13,737 nt of DNA from Baffinella frigidus (GCA_026770585.1 MU646779.1:133874-147610), one strand, 5' to 3'. Counted from the stretch's first letter, positions 7,227 through 13,284 are shown. Numbers and translations: made by a program. The notes: a model not told the origin generated them from the sequence alone.

Positions 7227-7295
7227 TACTACACATTTTATTTGCCTGCGGCCCTTCAGTGGATGATGGTCCCCGAGAATGCAGGTCCAGAGGGT
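7227..7295 (+). pseudogene. Exon-like segment LQWMMVPENAGPEG, copy 4
   Basis: The coding-like part is about 7252-7295 and carries one extra codon (ATG) and several third-position differences relative to 5433. Just upstream, CGAAAATTACTACACA (7220-7235) is the terminus of the MITE type seen at 2372 and 11009, without a visible partner, so a half element may have joined here. The segment is cut at its end by the TA-flanked foldback at 7298. Confidence 0.4.
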
Positions 7296-7297
7296 TA

Positions 7298-7481
7298 GAG
7301 CCATTCCGGTAGGACTTGTCGCGTTTTCGACTTCGAGATTTCAAGATTTCAGACTTCAAAAAGGTTTTAAAGGGCGTAAAACGTTTTAAAACACGCCGTT
7401 TCAAATCTCATGGTACAAATGAAGTCTTGAAGTCTCGAAGTCGCGAAATCGAAAACGCGACAAGTCCTACCGGAATAGCTC
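7298..7481. mobile_element. 184-bp foldback with TA target duplication and empty site
   Basis: Runs from TA|GAGCCATTCCGGTAGG to CCGGAATAGCTC|TA, with arms of about 60 bp. The flanks CCAGAGGGT and CTACCTAGATCTGTCCGACT are continuous at 6290-6325 apart from small differences (GGGTTTACCACCTAGATC), which serves as the empty site. Its first bases, GAGC next to TA, match the element at 5101, so both may belong to one family. GGTACAAATGAAG lies near the apex. Confidence 0.85.
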
Positions 7482-7489
7482 TACTCTAC

Positions 7490-7630
7490 CTAGATCTGTC
7501 CGACTCAAGTCGGGCACGTCGTAAAATACATTTAGACGTCTAAATGTTTTTAATTTTATTTTTTATTTTTACTGGAATCCCTGCTCTAAAACTAATAATG
7601 ACGTGCCCAGATTTACTCCGACAGAGCTAG
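7490..7630. mobile_element. Inverted-repeat element with AT-rich core
   Basis: CTAGATCTGTCCGACTCAAG (7490-7520 arm) matches the reverse complement of 7600-7630 at most positions, including GGGCACGTC with GACGTGCCC. The core holds a perfect 20-base palindrome at 7528-7547 (ACATTTAGACGTCTAAATGT) and a T/A-rich run. Part of the left arm also occurs at 6306-6326 without a partner, so the true left end is uncertain. Confidence 0.65.
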
Positions 7631-7650
7631 ACTACCTCTGCCTCACTCGG

Positions 7651-7834
7651 CCGCACGAGAATGCTGCAGGGGCCTATTTAAAAGTGAGGTGTAACTTATG
7701 TGTAGTAACTTTCGCGAGATTGGTCACGTAACTCTGCGAAATTAGCACAGTCACGAGGTTGGAATACCCTATCCTGGTACAAATGTTTACAACCCCACAT
7801 GTAAATAGGTTCCTCCAGCATTCTCGAGTGGCGG
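7651..7834. mobile_element. Foldback element related to the one at 2640
   Basis: CGAGAATGCTGCAGGGGCCT (from 7656) is mirrored by the sequence ending at 7826 (AGGTTCCTCCAGCATTCTCG), with four or five mismatches in about 27 bases. The interior carries TGTAGTAACTTTCGCG, GGTCACGTAAC and GGTACAAATGTTTACAACCC in the same order as the element at 2690. Confidence 0.7.
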
Positions 7835-7859
7835 GTTTGCGCGTCGTGTTCGCACCAAA

Positions 7860-8038
7860 CCACACGAGGCTACCTATGCGAACGGAATAACTGTCGATTG
7901 TAAACGTGTGTAGTAATTTTCAGATGAAAAGCAGCGACTTTACACAGGTCCCGCCGCGGAGGCGTGCGACACGTGACCATTTCCCCACAAAACTTTAAAA
8001 GTCCCTTTTATTCTGTTCGCATGGGTAGTCTCGTGTGG
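7860..8038. mobile_element. 179-bp inverted-repeat element
   Basis: CCACACGAGGCTACCTATGC and the following bases to 7890 are matched in reverse complement at 8008-8038, with three mismatches in about 31. The interior holds GTGTGTAGTAATTTTC. It lies 26 bp after the previous element. Confidence 0.8.
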
Positions 8039-8195
8039 AACGTCGACGGATTTGTACCATGGACCCAGGGAACCAACTTGCGGTCGCCTCATTTGGAGCA
8101 TTTTGAGGAGACCAGATTACCTCAGGCAGCGCTAGGGTCGGGGTGCAGGGGTTTACGGGTTACGGTCAGAATTAAATCAGGCAGAGCTAGGGTGA

Positions 8196-8226
8196 GGGTG
8201 TACGGTGTACGGTGTACGGTGTAGGG
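8196..8226 (+). repeat. GGTGTAC heptamer array
   Basis: Four units of GGTGTAC/GGTGTAG, another 7-bp array variant, set between copies of a CAGGCAGAGCTAGGG repeat at about 8180 and 8231. Confidence 0.85.
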
Positions 8227-8272
8227 CCAGAGATAACTCAGGCAGAGCTAGGGGGGGGGTGGGGGGTTCACA

Positions 8273-8845
8273 GTGTAGGGCCAGCACGGGTTAGGCCCGC
8301 CTGCCACGCCCGTTGAAGGGTTGGGCCCGCCTGCCCCGCACGGCCCGCACGGCCCCAAAAGTGGCCCCCCCGTCAACTTTACAGCGCCATGGCGCTTGCC
8401 ACAGCCGAGGACTCCCTGTGGCGGCAAGTCGCGAGAGTGGGATGGTACCCGACCGAATATTTTAAAGCCTTCTAAGTTCTTGGTACAAATCTTCGTTTAG
8501 AAGGACCTGCAGGACCTGCAGGTCCAGCCTTCTCCAGTCATGTCCTCCCGCCACCCTCAACAAAAAGGCCGACACAAAAGGCTTCAATGTCCGTAACCCC
8601 GGGACCCGACACAGGGGGGGAAATTCGCAAAGTTGGTGCAAATTCCGTGTGGACTGTTGGTACAAATTCCGTGTGGCTTGTTATCCGGGTTAAGGCCAGA
8701 GATAACTTACGGGTTAAGGCCAGAGATAACTTACGGGTTAAGGCCAGAGATAACCCTACACCCCCACCCTAGCGCTGCCTGAGTCAGGCGGGCCCAACCC
8801 GTAAACGGGCGGGGCAGGCGGGCCTAACCCGTGCTGGCCCTACAC
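8273..8845. repeat. Large inverted repeat with 61-bp arms
   Basis: Positions 8273-8333 and the reverse complement of 8785-8845 agree at 58 of 61 bases (GTGTAGGGCCAGCACGGGTT, then AGGCCCGCCTGCC). The 451-bp interior has no recognised gene. It holds a 14-base palindrome (8383-8396, AGCGCCATGGCGCT), a hairpin around 8395-8430 (CTTGCCACAG with CTGTGGCGGCAAG) and the hairpin CCTTCTAA/TTAGAAGG (8467-8503) with GGTACAAAT at its loop. Confidence 0.85.
8687..8758 (+). repeat. Three tandem copies of a 24-bp unit
   Basis: GGGTTAAGGCCAGAGATAAC plus TTAC, units at 8687, 8711 and 8735. The apparent reading KARDNLRV repeats only because 24 is a multiple of three. Confidence 0.95.
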
Positions 8846-8938
8846 CGTAAACTCAACGCTAGGACCTTGCGTGGCAGGGGGGGAGCACCCTGCAGCGTTT
8901 CAGCCGCAGGCCACGCTCGCATCAATGACGTTCGTGGC

Positions 8939-9131
8939 CCTAAACCCTACACCCTAAACCCTAAACCCTAAACCCTAAAACCCTAAACCCTAAACCCTAA
9001 ACCCTAAAACCCTAAACCCCAAACCCTACACCCCAACCCCTAACCCCCAACCCCTAAACCCTAAACCCTACCCCCCAAACCATAAACCATAAACCCTAAA
9101 CCATAAACCATAAACCATAAACCATAAACCA
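8939..9131 (-). repeat. Interstitial telomeric tract with CCATAAA variant
   Basis: CCCTAAA units (several with one extra A) fill about 8939-9010, then CCCTACA, CCCCAAC and CCCTAAC variants, and from 9077 a homogenised run of CCATAAA. The G-rich strand is minus. The tract is bounded by TTCGTGGC (8931-8938) and TTTGTGGC (9134-9141), and the uninterrupted sequence ATGACGTTCGTGGCAGCGAC is present at 9311-9330. Confidence 0.95.
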
Positions 9132-9135
9132 GGTT

Positions 9136-9390
9136 TGTGGCGGCGACCGCGTCGGCAGTCGCGACCGCGGCGGGCCTCTGGTCCCTCGACGTGGTACCCA
9201 GACCCTCAACGCAGGCGGCGGTACATGCTAGGGGTGTGCGTGCTACCAGGGATCTTCGTATTCTTCTTTGTTACTCTCGATACGGGTCCTAGGTAGGCAC
9301 TCGAGCCTCGATGACGTTCGTGGCAGCGACCGCGTCGGCCGTCGCGACCGCGGCGGGCCTCTGGTCCCTCGACGTGGTACCCAGACCCTG
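9136..9390 (+). repeat. Direct duplication around the telomeric tract
   Basis: GTGGCGGCGACCGCGTCGGC onward to GTGGTACCCAGACCCT (9137-9205) recurs at 9321-9389 with about two differences. Between them lies a relative of the CTCTCGATGCAGGTCCTAGG repeat, here CTCTCGATACGGGTCCTAGG. Confidence 0.9.
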
Positions 9391-9395
9391 ATCCC

Positions 9396-9556
9396 GAAAC
9401 CCCCGATGTGGTCAAAGCGCCGATGTGTTCTGGCCCCGAAACCCTCGATGTGGCCTCTGGTCCCTCGACGTGGTACCCAGACCCTGGCCCCGAAACCCCC
9501 GATATGGCCTGGCCCCGAAACCCTCGATGTGGCCTCTGGTCCCTCGACGTGGTACT
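9396..9556 (+). repeat. Tandem CCCGAAACCCTCGATGTGG repeats
   Basis: CTGGCCCCGAAACCCTCGAT, GTGGCCTCTGGTCCCTCGAC and GTGGTAC recur at about 9430 and 9513, with shorter partial units between. Open frames crossing here translate repeat units in several frames and are not credible genes. The remainder to 9961 shows no recognised gene; two GTAGTAATTTCAG motifs lie at 9740 and 9759. Confidence 0.85.
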
Positions 9557-9961
9557 TCCCCGTTCAGCAGTCTGGGCTTCAAAGTCTTCACCTGGGCAAG
9601 AGCGCGCCTCGCCTGCCGCGAACCATCCTCATCAATGGAATCAAACCGCCGCAACCTTCCCCTGTCCAGGCAGTCACTGCACGTTTGCGTGTGGATTATG
9701 ATTCGTGTGCGTTGCTTATAATAGGACGGTCCAGCTGCGTAGTAATTTCAGTGGTGTGTAGTAATTTTCAGCTGGAAGCGACACTCGAGCGTCGATGACG
9801 TTGTGAGTAACCGGGGATTTGGGAGTGGGGCGAGTCTCACAAACAGACGCCAAAACCCCCCGTCGTAAATCCCCCCGTACTAACAACTTCGCCCTCCGCA
9901 GGATGTAAGCGCTGCGTGGATTTGACCAGTTCGGAGTTTGACCAGTTTGAACCCTTTGCGG

Positions 9962-9994
9962 GACGTGGCGACGGCCTCGCTGGACTTCCCATAC
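9962..9994 (+). pseudogene. Exon A, 5' fragment (copy A0)
   Basis: Eleven codons read DVATASLDFPY and align with exon A at 10274. The two differ silently at GAC/GAT, GTG/GTA, ACG/ACA, CTG/TTG and CCA/CCG, and change two residues near the break (FPY versus SPC). The base pair before it reads GCGG where the intact copy has GCAG, so the acceptor AG is missing. After codon 11 the sequence becomes a CCTAGTATGACCCATTTG repeat. It is a broken copy, but its silent changes argue that the ancestor was translated. Confidence 0.6.
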
Positions 9995-10273
9995 CTAGTA
10001 TGACCCATTTGTGTACCTAGAATGACCCATTTGCGGGGGCGGAGGTTGTAGGGGGCAGGGTGTGTAACTGCAGACACGAACACGCTGGATGCATCACCCG
10101 ATCCGCCCTCTCCCCCATCTTTGCAAGCGCCCACAGACGGTTCAAAAAGGTGTGAGGGTTGAACGCCCCCGCAGGATGTCTCTGTTTGTTTCTGCGGTTT
10201 CACACCCTGAATCCTACACCATCCTGCACCCTCCTACACACCCTAAACCTGCACCCTCCTACACCCTCCGCAG

Positions 10274-10348
10274 GATGTAGCGACAGCCTCGTTGGACTCT
10301 CCGTGCATCACCGGACAGCTCCTCTTCCTCATCACCACCATCCTCCTG
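10274..10348 (+). CDS. Exon A (copy A1), hydrophobic protein fragment
   Basis: A 75-base exon-like segment follows CCCTCCGCAG and ends before GTTAAC, giving 25 codons with phase 0 at both ends. It starts DVATASLDSP, then CITGQ, then the hydrophobic LLFLITTILL. Copy A2 at 10536 shares 19 codons and differs only at silent sites (TTG/CTG, TCT/TCC, ACC/ACT, GGA/GGG, CAG/CAA). Joined in phase to exon B, the protein would have about 20 hydrophobic residues in a row, compatible with a membrane helix or a buried helical repeat. I do not recognise the family. The following intron begins with a CCCTACA array. Whether this copy is expressed is unknown. Confidence 0.65.
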
Positions 10349-10352
10349 GTTA

Positions 10353-10393
10353 ACACCCCTACACCCTACACCCTACACCCTACACCCTACACC
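10353..10393 (+). repeat. CCCTACA heptamer array after exon A1
   Basis: Begins four bases after the putative donor GT and has about five units. An AT-rich piece with TTTTTACTACACTATCG follows before exon A2. Confidence 0.9.
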
Positions 10394-10535
10394 AGAAACC
10401 CGGAACCCGGACACCACGCCAGGTCATTAATCGAAATTTCATTTTTACTACACTATCGTCCAGTAAAGCTGATTCTACCCGGGAAACACGCCAAACGAGT
10501 TGGGTATTGGAGCTCCTTTCCCCCGGAATTTGAAG

Positions 10536-10592
10536 CTGGACTCCCCGTGCATCACTGGGCAACTCCTCTTCCTCATCACCACCATCCTCCTG
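10536..10592 (+). pseudogene. Exon A, 3' part (copy A2)
   Basis: Nineteen codons from LDSPC to TTILL are kept with five silent and no replacement differences from A1; the first six codons (DVATAS) are replaced by unrelated sequence (GGAATTTGAAG). It ends before GTTCAC, the same donor position as A1. A third trace of this border (TTCTCCTGGTTTC) is at 10724-10736. Loss of the 5' part and acceptor makes this copy probably nonfunctional. Confidence 0.65.
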
Positions 10593-10596
10593 GTTC

Positions 10597-10723
10597 ACAC
10601 CCCTACACCCTACACCCTACACCCTACACCCTACACCCTACACCCTACACCCTACACCCTACACCCTACACACCCTACACACCCTACACCCTACACCCTA
10701 CACCCTACACCCTACACCCTACA
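10597..10723 (+). repeat. CCCTACA heptamer array after exon A2
   Basis: About seventeen CCCTACA units with two CCCTACACA slips. It starts at the same distance from the donor as the array after A1, so array and exon border were duplicated together. Confidence 0.95.
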
Positions 10724-10739
10724 TTCTCCTGGTTTCAAA

Positions 10740-10930
10740 CCCCTACACCCGAAACCCGAAACCCGAAACCCGAAACCCGGAACCCGGAACCCCAAACACC
10801 ACACACCAAACACCAAACACCAAACACCACACACCACACAACAAACACCAAACACCAAACACCAAACACCAAACACCAAACACCAAACACCAAACACCAA
10901 ACACCAACCCCCCAAACCCAAACCCCCAAA
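10740..10930 (+). repeat. CCCGAAA, then CCAAACA heptamer arrays
   Basis: After the third exon A border, the array changes from CCCTACA to CCCGAAA/CCCGGAA (10748-10789), then to CCAAACA (10791-10908), then to CCCAAAC (10909-10930), all with 7-bp units. Exon B1 follows directly. Confidence 0.95.
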
Positions 10931-10940
10931 CCCAACGCAG

Positions 10941-10994
10941 ATCCTGTACAAACTGCTCAACTTCCTCCTGACACCCGACGTCGAGACTGGGCGG
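10941..10994 (+). pseudogene. Exon B, 5' part (copy B1)
   Basis: After CCCAACGCAG, eighteen codons read ILYKLLNFLL then TPDVETGR. Relative to B2 there are replacement changes (K/M, T/A, D/G), so this is the most diverged copy. The match ends at the CGG codon, just before the foldback that begins around 11009. Confidence 0.6.
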
Positions 10995-11008
10995 AACATA
11001 TGGCGGAA

Positions 11009-11127
11009 ACGAATAAAAACGAAAGTTTCTGGCCAACGAAAATTACTACACAAATGCTTTTCTATACCCAGCATGACCCATTTGTGTAGTAATTTTCGTT
11101 GTGCCAGAAAGTCATGTTTTTATTCGT
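11009..11127. mobile_element. 119-bp foldback between exon B copies
   Basis: ACGAATAAAAACGAAAGTTT onward is mirrored by the sequence ending GTTTTTATTCGT, with CAACGAAAATTACTACACAA and its complement as the best-paired part. That core is also the inner terminus of the MITE at 2372. The loop has CAGCATGACCCATTTG, which also occurs twice at 9996-10034. No target duplication is clear. Confidence 0.8.
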
Positions 11128-11140
11128 ACCCCAAACGCAG

Positions 11141-11194
11141 ATCCTGTACATGCTGCTCAACTTCCTCCTGGCTCCCGGCGTCGAGACTGGGCGG
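11141..11194 (+). pseudogene. Exon B, 5' part (copy B2)
   Basis: After CCAAACGCAG, eighteen codons read ILYMLLNFLL then APGVETGR, the same protein as B3 with only silent changes (CTC/CTG, GCT/GCG). It lies exactly 200 bp after B1 and also stops at the CGG codon, followed here by a different AT-rich segment with GGTACTAA and TTGTACC motifs. Confidence 0.65.
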
Positions 11195-11352
11195 ACGCGT
11201 TTTCAAGTGTATTTATTGGACGTGGCGGTACTAACTTTTTGTACCGGCTGCGTAGAGCCCGGTACTAATCCCGGACGTGACATTACTAAACGGACGCCCT
11301 TAGAACGGGTCCGGTTTTGGAGCCATTGACGCCTTGCCATCCACGTGACCAG

Positions 11353-11436
11353 ATCCTGTACATGCTGCTCAACTTCCTGCTGGCGCCCGGCGTCGAGACT
11401 GGGCGGAAGGAGCACGGCACCTTGCTCTCCGAGGCG
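11353..11436 (+). CDS. Exon B, full-length copy (B3)
   Basis: Between CAG (11350-11352) and GTGCGG (11437) lie 28 codons, phase 0 at both ends: ILYMLLNFLLAPG, VETGRKEH and GTLLSEA. Its first half matches B2 with silent changes only. Its second half matches the copy at 13285, where AGG/CGG, ACG/ACC, TCA/TCC and GAA/GAG are silent and K/R and H/L are replacements. Comparison of copies thus supports translation along the whole exon. The reading frame remains open into the tandem repeats, but the conserved GT after GCG makes an exon end there likely. The protein family is not recognised; the hydrophobic start would continue the end of exon A. Confidence 0.65.
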
Positions 11437-11783
11437 GTGCGGCCCCCACGCGACGATGCCTTACACCCCAAATCGACTAACTCATTGGCTTGCACCCCAA
11501 ATCGTACTAATCCACGGACGAATTTCGTCCGCTTTGTACCAGGAATAATAGAAAGACGCATCGACTTGAGTGGCACCTTGCTCTCCGAGGCGGTGCGGCC
11601 CCCACGCGACGATGCCTTACACCCCAAATCGACTAGCTCATTGGCTTGCACCCCAAATCGTACTAATCCACGGACGAATTTCGTCCGCTTTGTACCAGGA
11701 ATAATAGAAAGACGCATCGACTTGAGTGGCACCTTGCTCTCCGAGGCGGTGCGGCCCCCACGCGACGATGCCTTTCATCTCGG
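11416..11783 (+). repeat. 156-bp tandem repeat carrying the exon B tail
   Basis: Units start at 11416, 11572 and 11728 (the last partial), each beginning with GGCACCTTGCTCTCCGAGGC and its GTGCGG border, then CCCACGCGACGATGCC and CACCCCAAATCGAC. The first two units are nearly identical. Because 156 is divisible by three, a long frame runs through on both strands, which alone is not evidence for a protein. Each unit contains the small palindrome GGACGAATTTCGTCC and a TTTGTACC motif. Confidence 0.95.
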
Positions 11784-11910
11784 AAGATAACTGAATTGGT
11801 TCCTTGTCAATAGAAGCTTGAACAGGAGAAATTACTTAGGGCATAGGAGATTTAATTAGGCCTCCTGATTAAATGCACAGGTCTAATTAGGGAACTGATT
11901 CAGTTATCTT
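11784..11910. mobile_element. 127-bp inverted-repeat element
   Basis: AAGATAACTGAATTGGTTCC (11784-11803) matches the reverse complement of 11891-11910 at 18 of 20 bases. The interior is AT-rich with ATTAGGCCTCCTGATTAAAT. It separates the partial third 156-bp unit from another exon B tail at 11912-11932. Confidence 0.8.
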
Positions 11911-11911
11911 T

Positions 11912-11942
11912 GGCACCTTGCTCTCCGAGGCGGTGCGGCCCC
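11912..11942 (+). repeat. Further exon B tail and donor border
   Basis: GGCACCTTGCTCTCCGAGGC followed by GGTGCGGCCCCCC, cut by a CTT repeat (11944-11958). Confidence 0.85.
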
Positions 11943-11959
11943 CCTTCTTCTTCTTCTTG

Positions 11960-12145
11960 AGGGTGTAGGGTGTAGAGTGTAGGGTGTAGGGTGCAGGGTT
12001 TAGGGTGTAGGGTGTAGGGTGTAGGGTGTAGGGTGCAGGGTGTAGGGTGTAGGGTGTGGAGTGCAGGGTGTAGGGTGTAGAGTGCAGGGTGCAGGGTGTA
12101 AGGTGTAGAGTGCAGGGTGTAAGGTGTGGGGTGTAGAGTGTAGGG
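11960..12145 (+). repeat. GTGTAGG heptamer array
   Basis: About 26 units of GTGTAGG with GTGCAGG, GTGTAGA and GTGTAAG variants. This is the reverse complement of the CCCTACA arrays at 10353 and 10597, so the G-rich strand switches here. Confidence 0.95.
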
Positions 12146-12223
12146 AGAAAGAACCTGACCGCATCAAACCCCGGCCTGGTCGGAGAGCTAGCACTCACCT
12201 GTCAAGTCAACCCCCTTGTTAAG

Positions 12224-12309
12224 TCAGCCCCCATTCTTCTTCTTCTTCTTCTTCTTTATTACTCTCGATGCAGGCCCTAAATGAGGCCATTGAGCCTTGA
12301 GGTGAGTGA
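12224..12309 (+). other. Splice-like segment in a dispersed repeat
   Basis: A pyrimidine tract of CTT units ends in ACTCTCGATGCAG (12273), then 28 bases (GCCCTAAATGAGGCC to GAG) and GTGAGT at 12302. The CTCTCGATGCAG part recurs at 6381, 6701 and 7021, and in mutated form (GATACGG) at 9281. On the other strand, CAG|GTGAGT lies at 12201-12193. These match splice consensus, but no protein frame supports an exon. Confidence 0.35.
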
Positions 12310-12355
12310 TACAAACGTTTATGAGCCTTCAGGAACGGGCCCGCCTCAGAGACGT

Positions 12356-12485
12356 GAGCTATGCCATTTGGCATAGCTCTCGGTGCGGTCCCCACGCGAC
12401 GATGGCGTGCACCCCAAATCGACAACTTACCACGCAAGATTCTAGGGCAGGCCCACAGGAGAAATAGTCGAATTCGACTATTTCT
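12356..12485. repeat. Two strong palindromes
   Basis: 12356-12379 has 11-base arms with a 2-base gap (GAGCTATGCCA/TGGCATAGCTC). 12460-12485 is a perfect 26-base palindrome centred on GAATTC. Between them, 12381-12422 resembles the start of the sequence after exon B (GTGCGGTCCCCACGCGACGA). Confidence 0.9.
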
Positions 12486-12598
12486 TAAGTTCATAAGTGG
12501 ACATTCTTCCCACAGAAAAATCGAAATTTCGGAAAGTTGTACAAATTCCGTGTGAACTGGCGTGTTTTCCCAGGTCAGCCCTACACTCTTGCGTGGTA

Positions 12599-12672
12599 TT
12601 GGTACTAATCCACGGATAAATTTCGTCCGCTTCGTACTAGGAATAATAGAAAGACGCATCGATTTGAGGTGC
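12599..12672 (+). repeat. Diverged piece of the 156-bp repeat
   Basis: GGTACTAATCCACGG through GAATAATAGAAAGACGCATC matches the second half of the 156-bp unit with about six differences. Confidence 0.85.
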
Positions 12673-12773
12673 AGGGTATCGTCGCGTGGCCGCATGCCCA
12701 CGAGCATGGCTCGTTGCTCTCACCCCAAACCCCCAAACCCCCAAGTGGTGCGGTCCCTTCCTCCTAGTTCTGC

Positions 12774-12817
12774 ATCATTCAAATTGGTTTAACGTATCAT
12801 TCAAATTGGTTTAACGT
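12774..12817 (+). repeat. 22-bp tandem duplication
   Basis: ATCATTCAAATTGGTTTAAC plus GT occurs twice without gap. It leads into a run of AGTACT/GTAC palindromes and a perfect 10-base-arm hairpin at 12851-12877 (GTACTAAAGT/ACTTTAGTAC). Confidence 0.95.
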
Positions 12818-12936
12818 ATGTACTAGTACTATGTAGTACTATAGTACCATGTACTAAAGTCCTAGCTACTTTAGTACTATGCCTCATCACGGACCTGCTT
12901 CGCCAAAACGCTACCACCTAAATGACGACCAATTTT

Positions 12937-12962
12937 CAAATGACGAACAATCTCGTCATTTG
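12937..12962. repeat. 10-bp perfect hairpin
   Basis: CAAATGACGA pairs with TCGTCATTTG around six bases; AATGACGA also occurs just upstream at 12921, giving a short direct repeat. Confidence 0.85.
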
Positions 12963-12997
12963 ACGAGACCGCAAGTTGATTTCCCAGTGTTGTGGTG

Positions 12998-13117
12998 CCA
13001 CTCGGTGGGCTACGAGGGTTTTGTTGACCCTGGATTCCAGGGTGATACGTGACCAGCTTGCATCAGAAAAAATCGTAAAGTTAATTGTCTTCAAGCAAGT
13101 TGACTTTTGATGAAAGG
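12998..13117 (+). repeat. Dispersed repeat R2, copy 3
   Basis: CTCGGTGGGCTACGAGGGTT, ATTCCAGGGTG, CATCAGAAAAAATCGTAAAG and TTGACTTTTGATGAAAGG. It combines the parts found separately at 5484 and at 2958, so it may be the fullest copy. CAAGTTGATTTCCC flanks it on both sides (12973 and 13119). Confidence 0.65.
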
Positions 13118-13156
13118 TCCAAGTTGATTTCCCTGTGTTGCAACACAACACAATAC

Positions 13157-13281
13157 GTCGACGGATTTGTACAGATAGGGGAATCAACTCCCGATTAACA
13201 CAGGGGACTCAACTCCCGGGAGTTGATTTCCCTGTGGTGTGAGTTTTACTGGTAATATTAAATTTGTACACATCCGTCGAC
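13157..13281. mobile_element. Inverted-repeat element beside exon B4
   Basis: GTCGACGGATTTGTACA at 13157 is mirrored by TTTGTACACATCCGTCGAC ending at 13281. Inside is a second palindrome, GGGGAATCAACTCCCG with CGGGAGTTGATTTCCC. The terminus GTCGACGGATTTGTAC also occurs at 8042 without a partner. Confidence 0.75.
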
Positions 13282-13284
13282 TTT

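Noticed and set aside
9268-9798. 176-residue plus-strand open frame
   Set aside because: Most of it is the tandem CCCGAAACCCTCGATGTGG repeat, which is open in three plus frames and one minus frame.
10292-11089. 265-residue plus-strand open frame
   Set aside because: It contains the real exon A pieces but otherwise translates 7-bp arrays as TPYTLHP-type repeats; the heptamer reads all three frames in turn without stops.
11286-11732. 148-residue minus-strand open frame over the 156-bp repeats
   Set aside because: The tandem unit is a multiple of three and open on both strands; the plus strand has independent exon evidence, the minus strand none.
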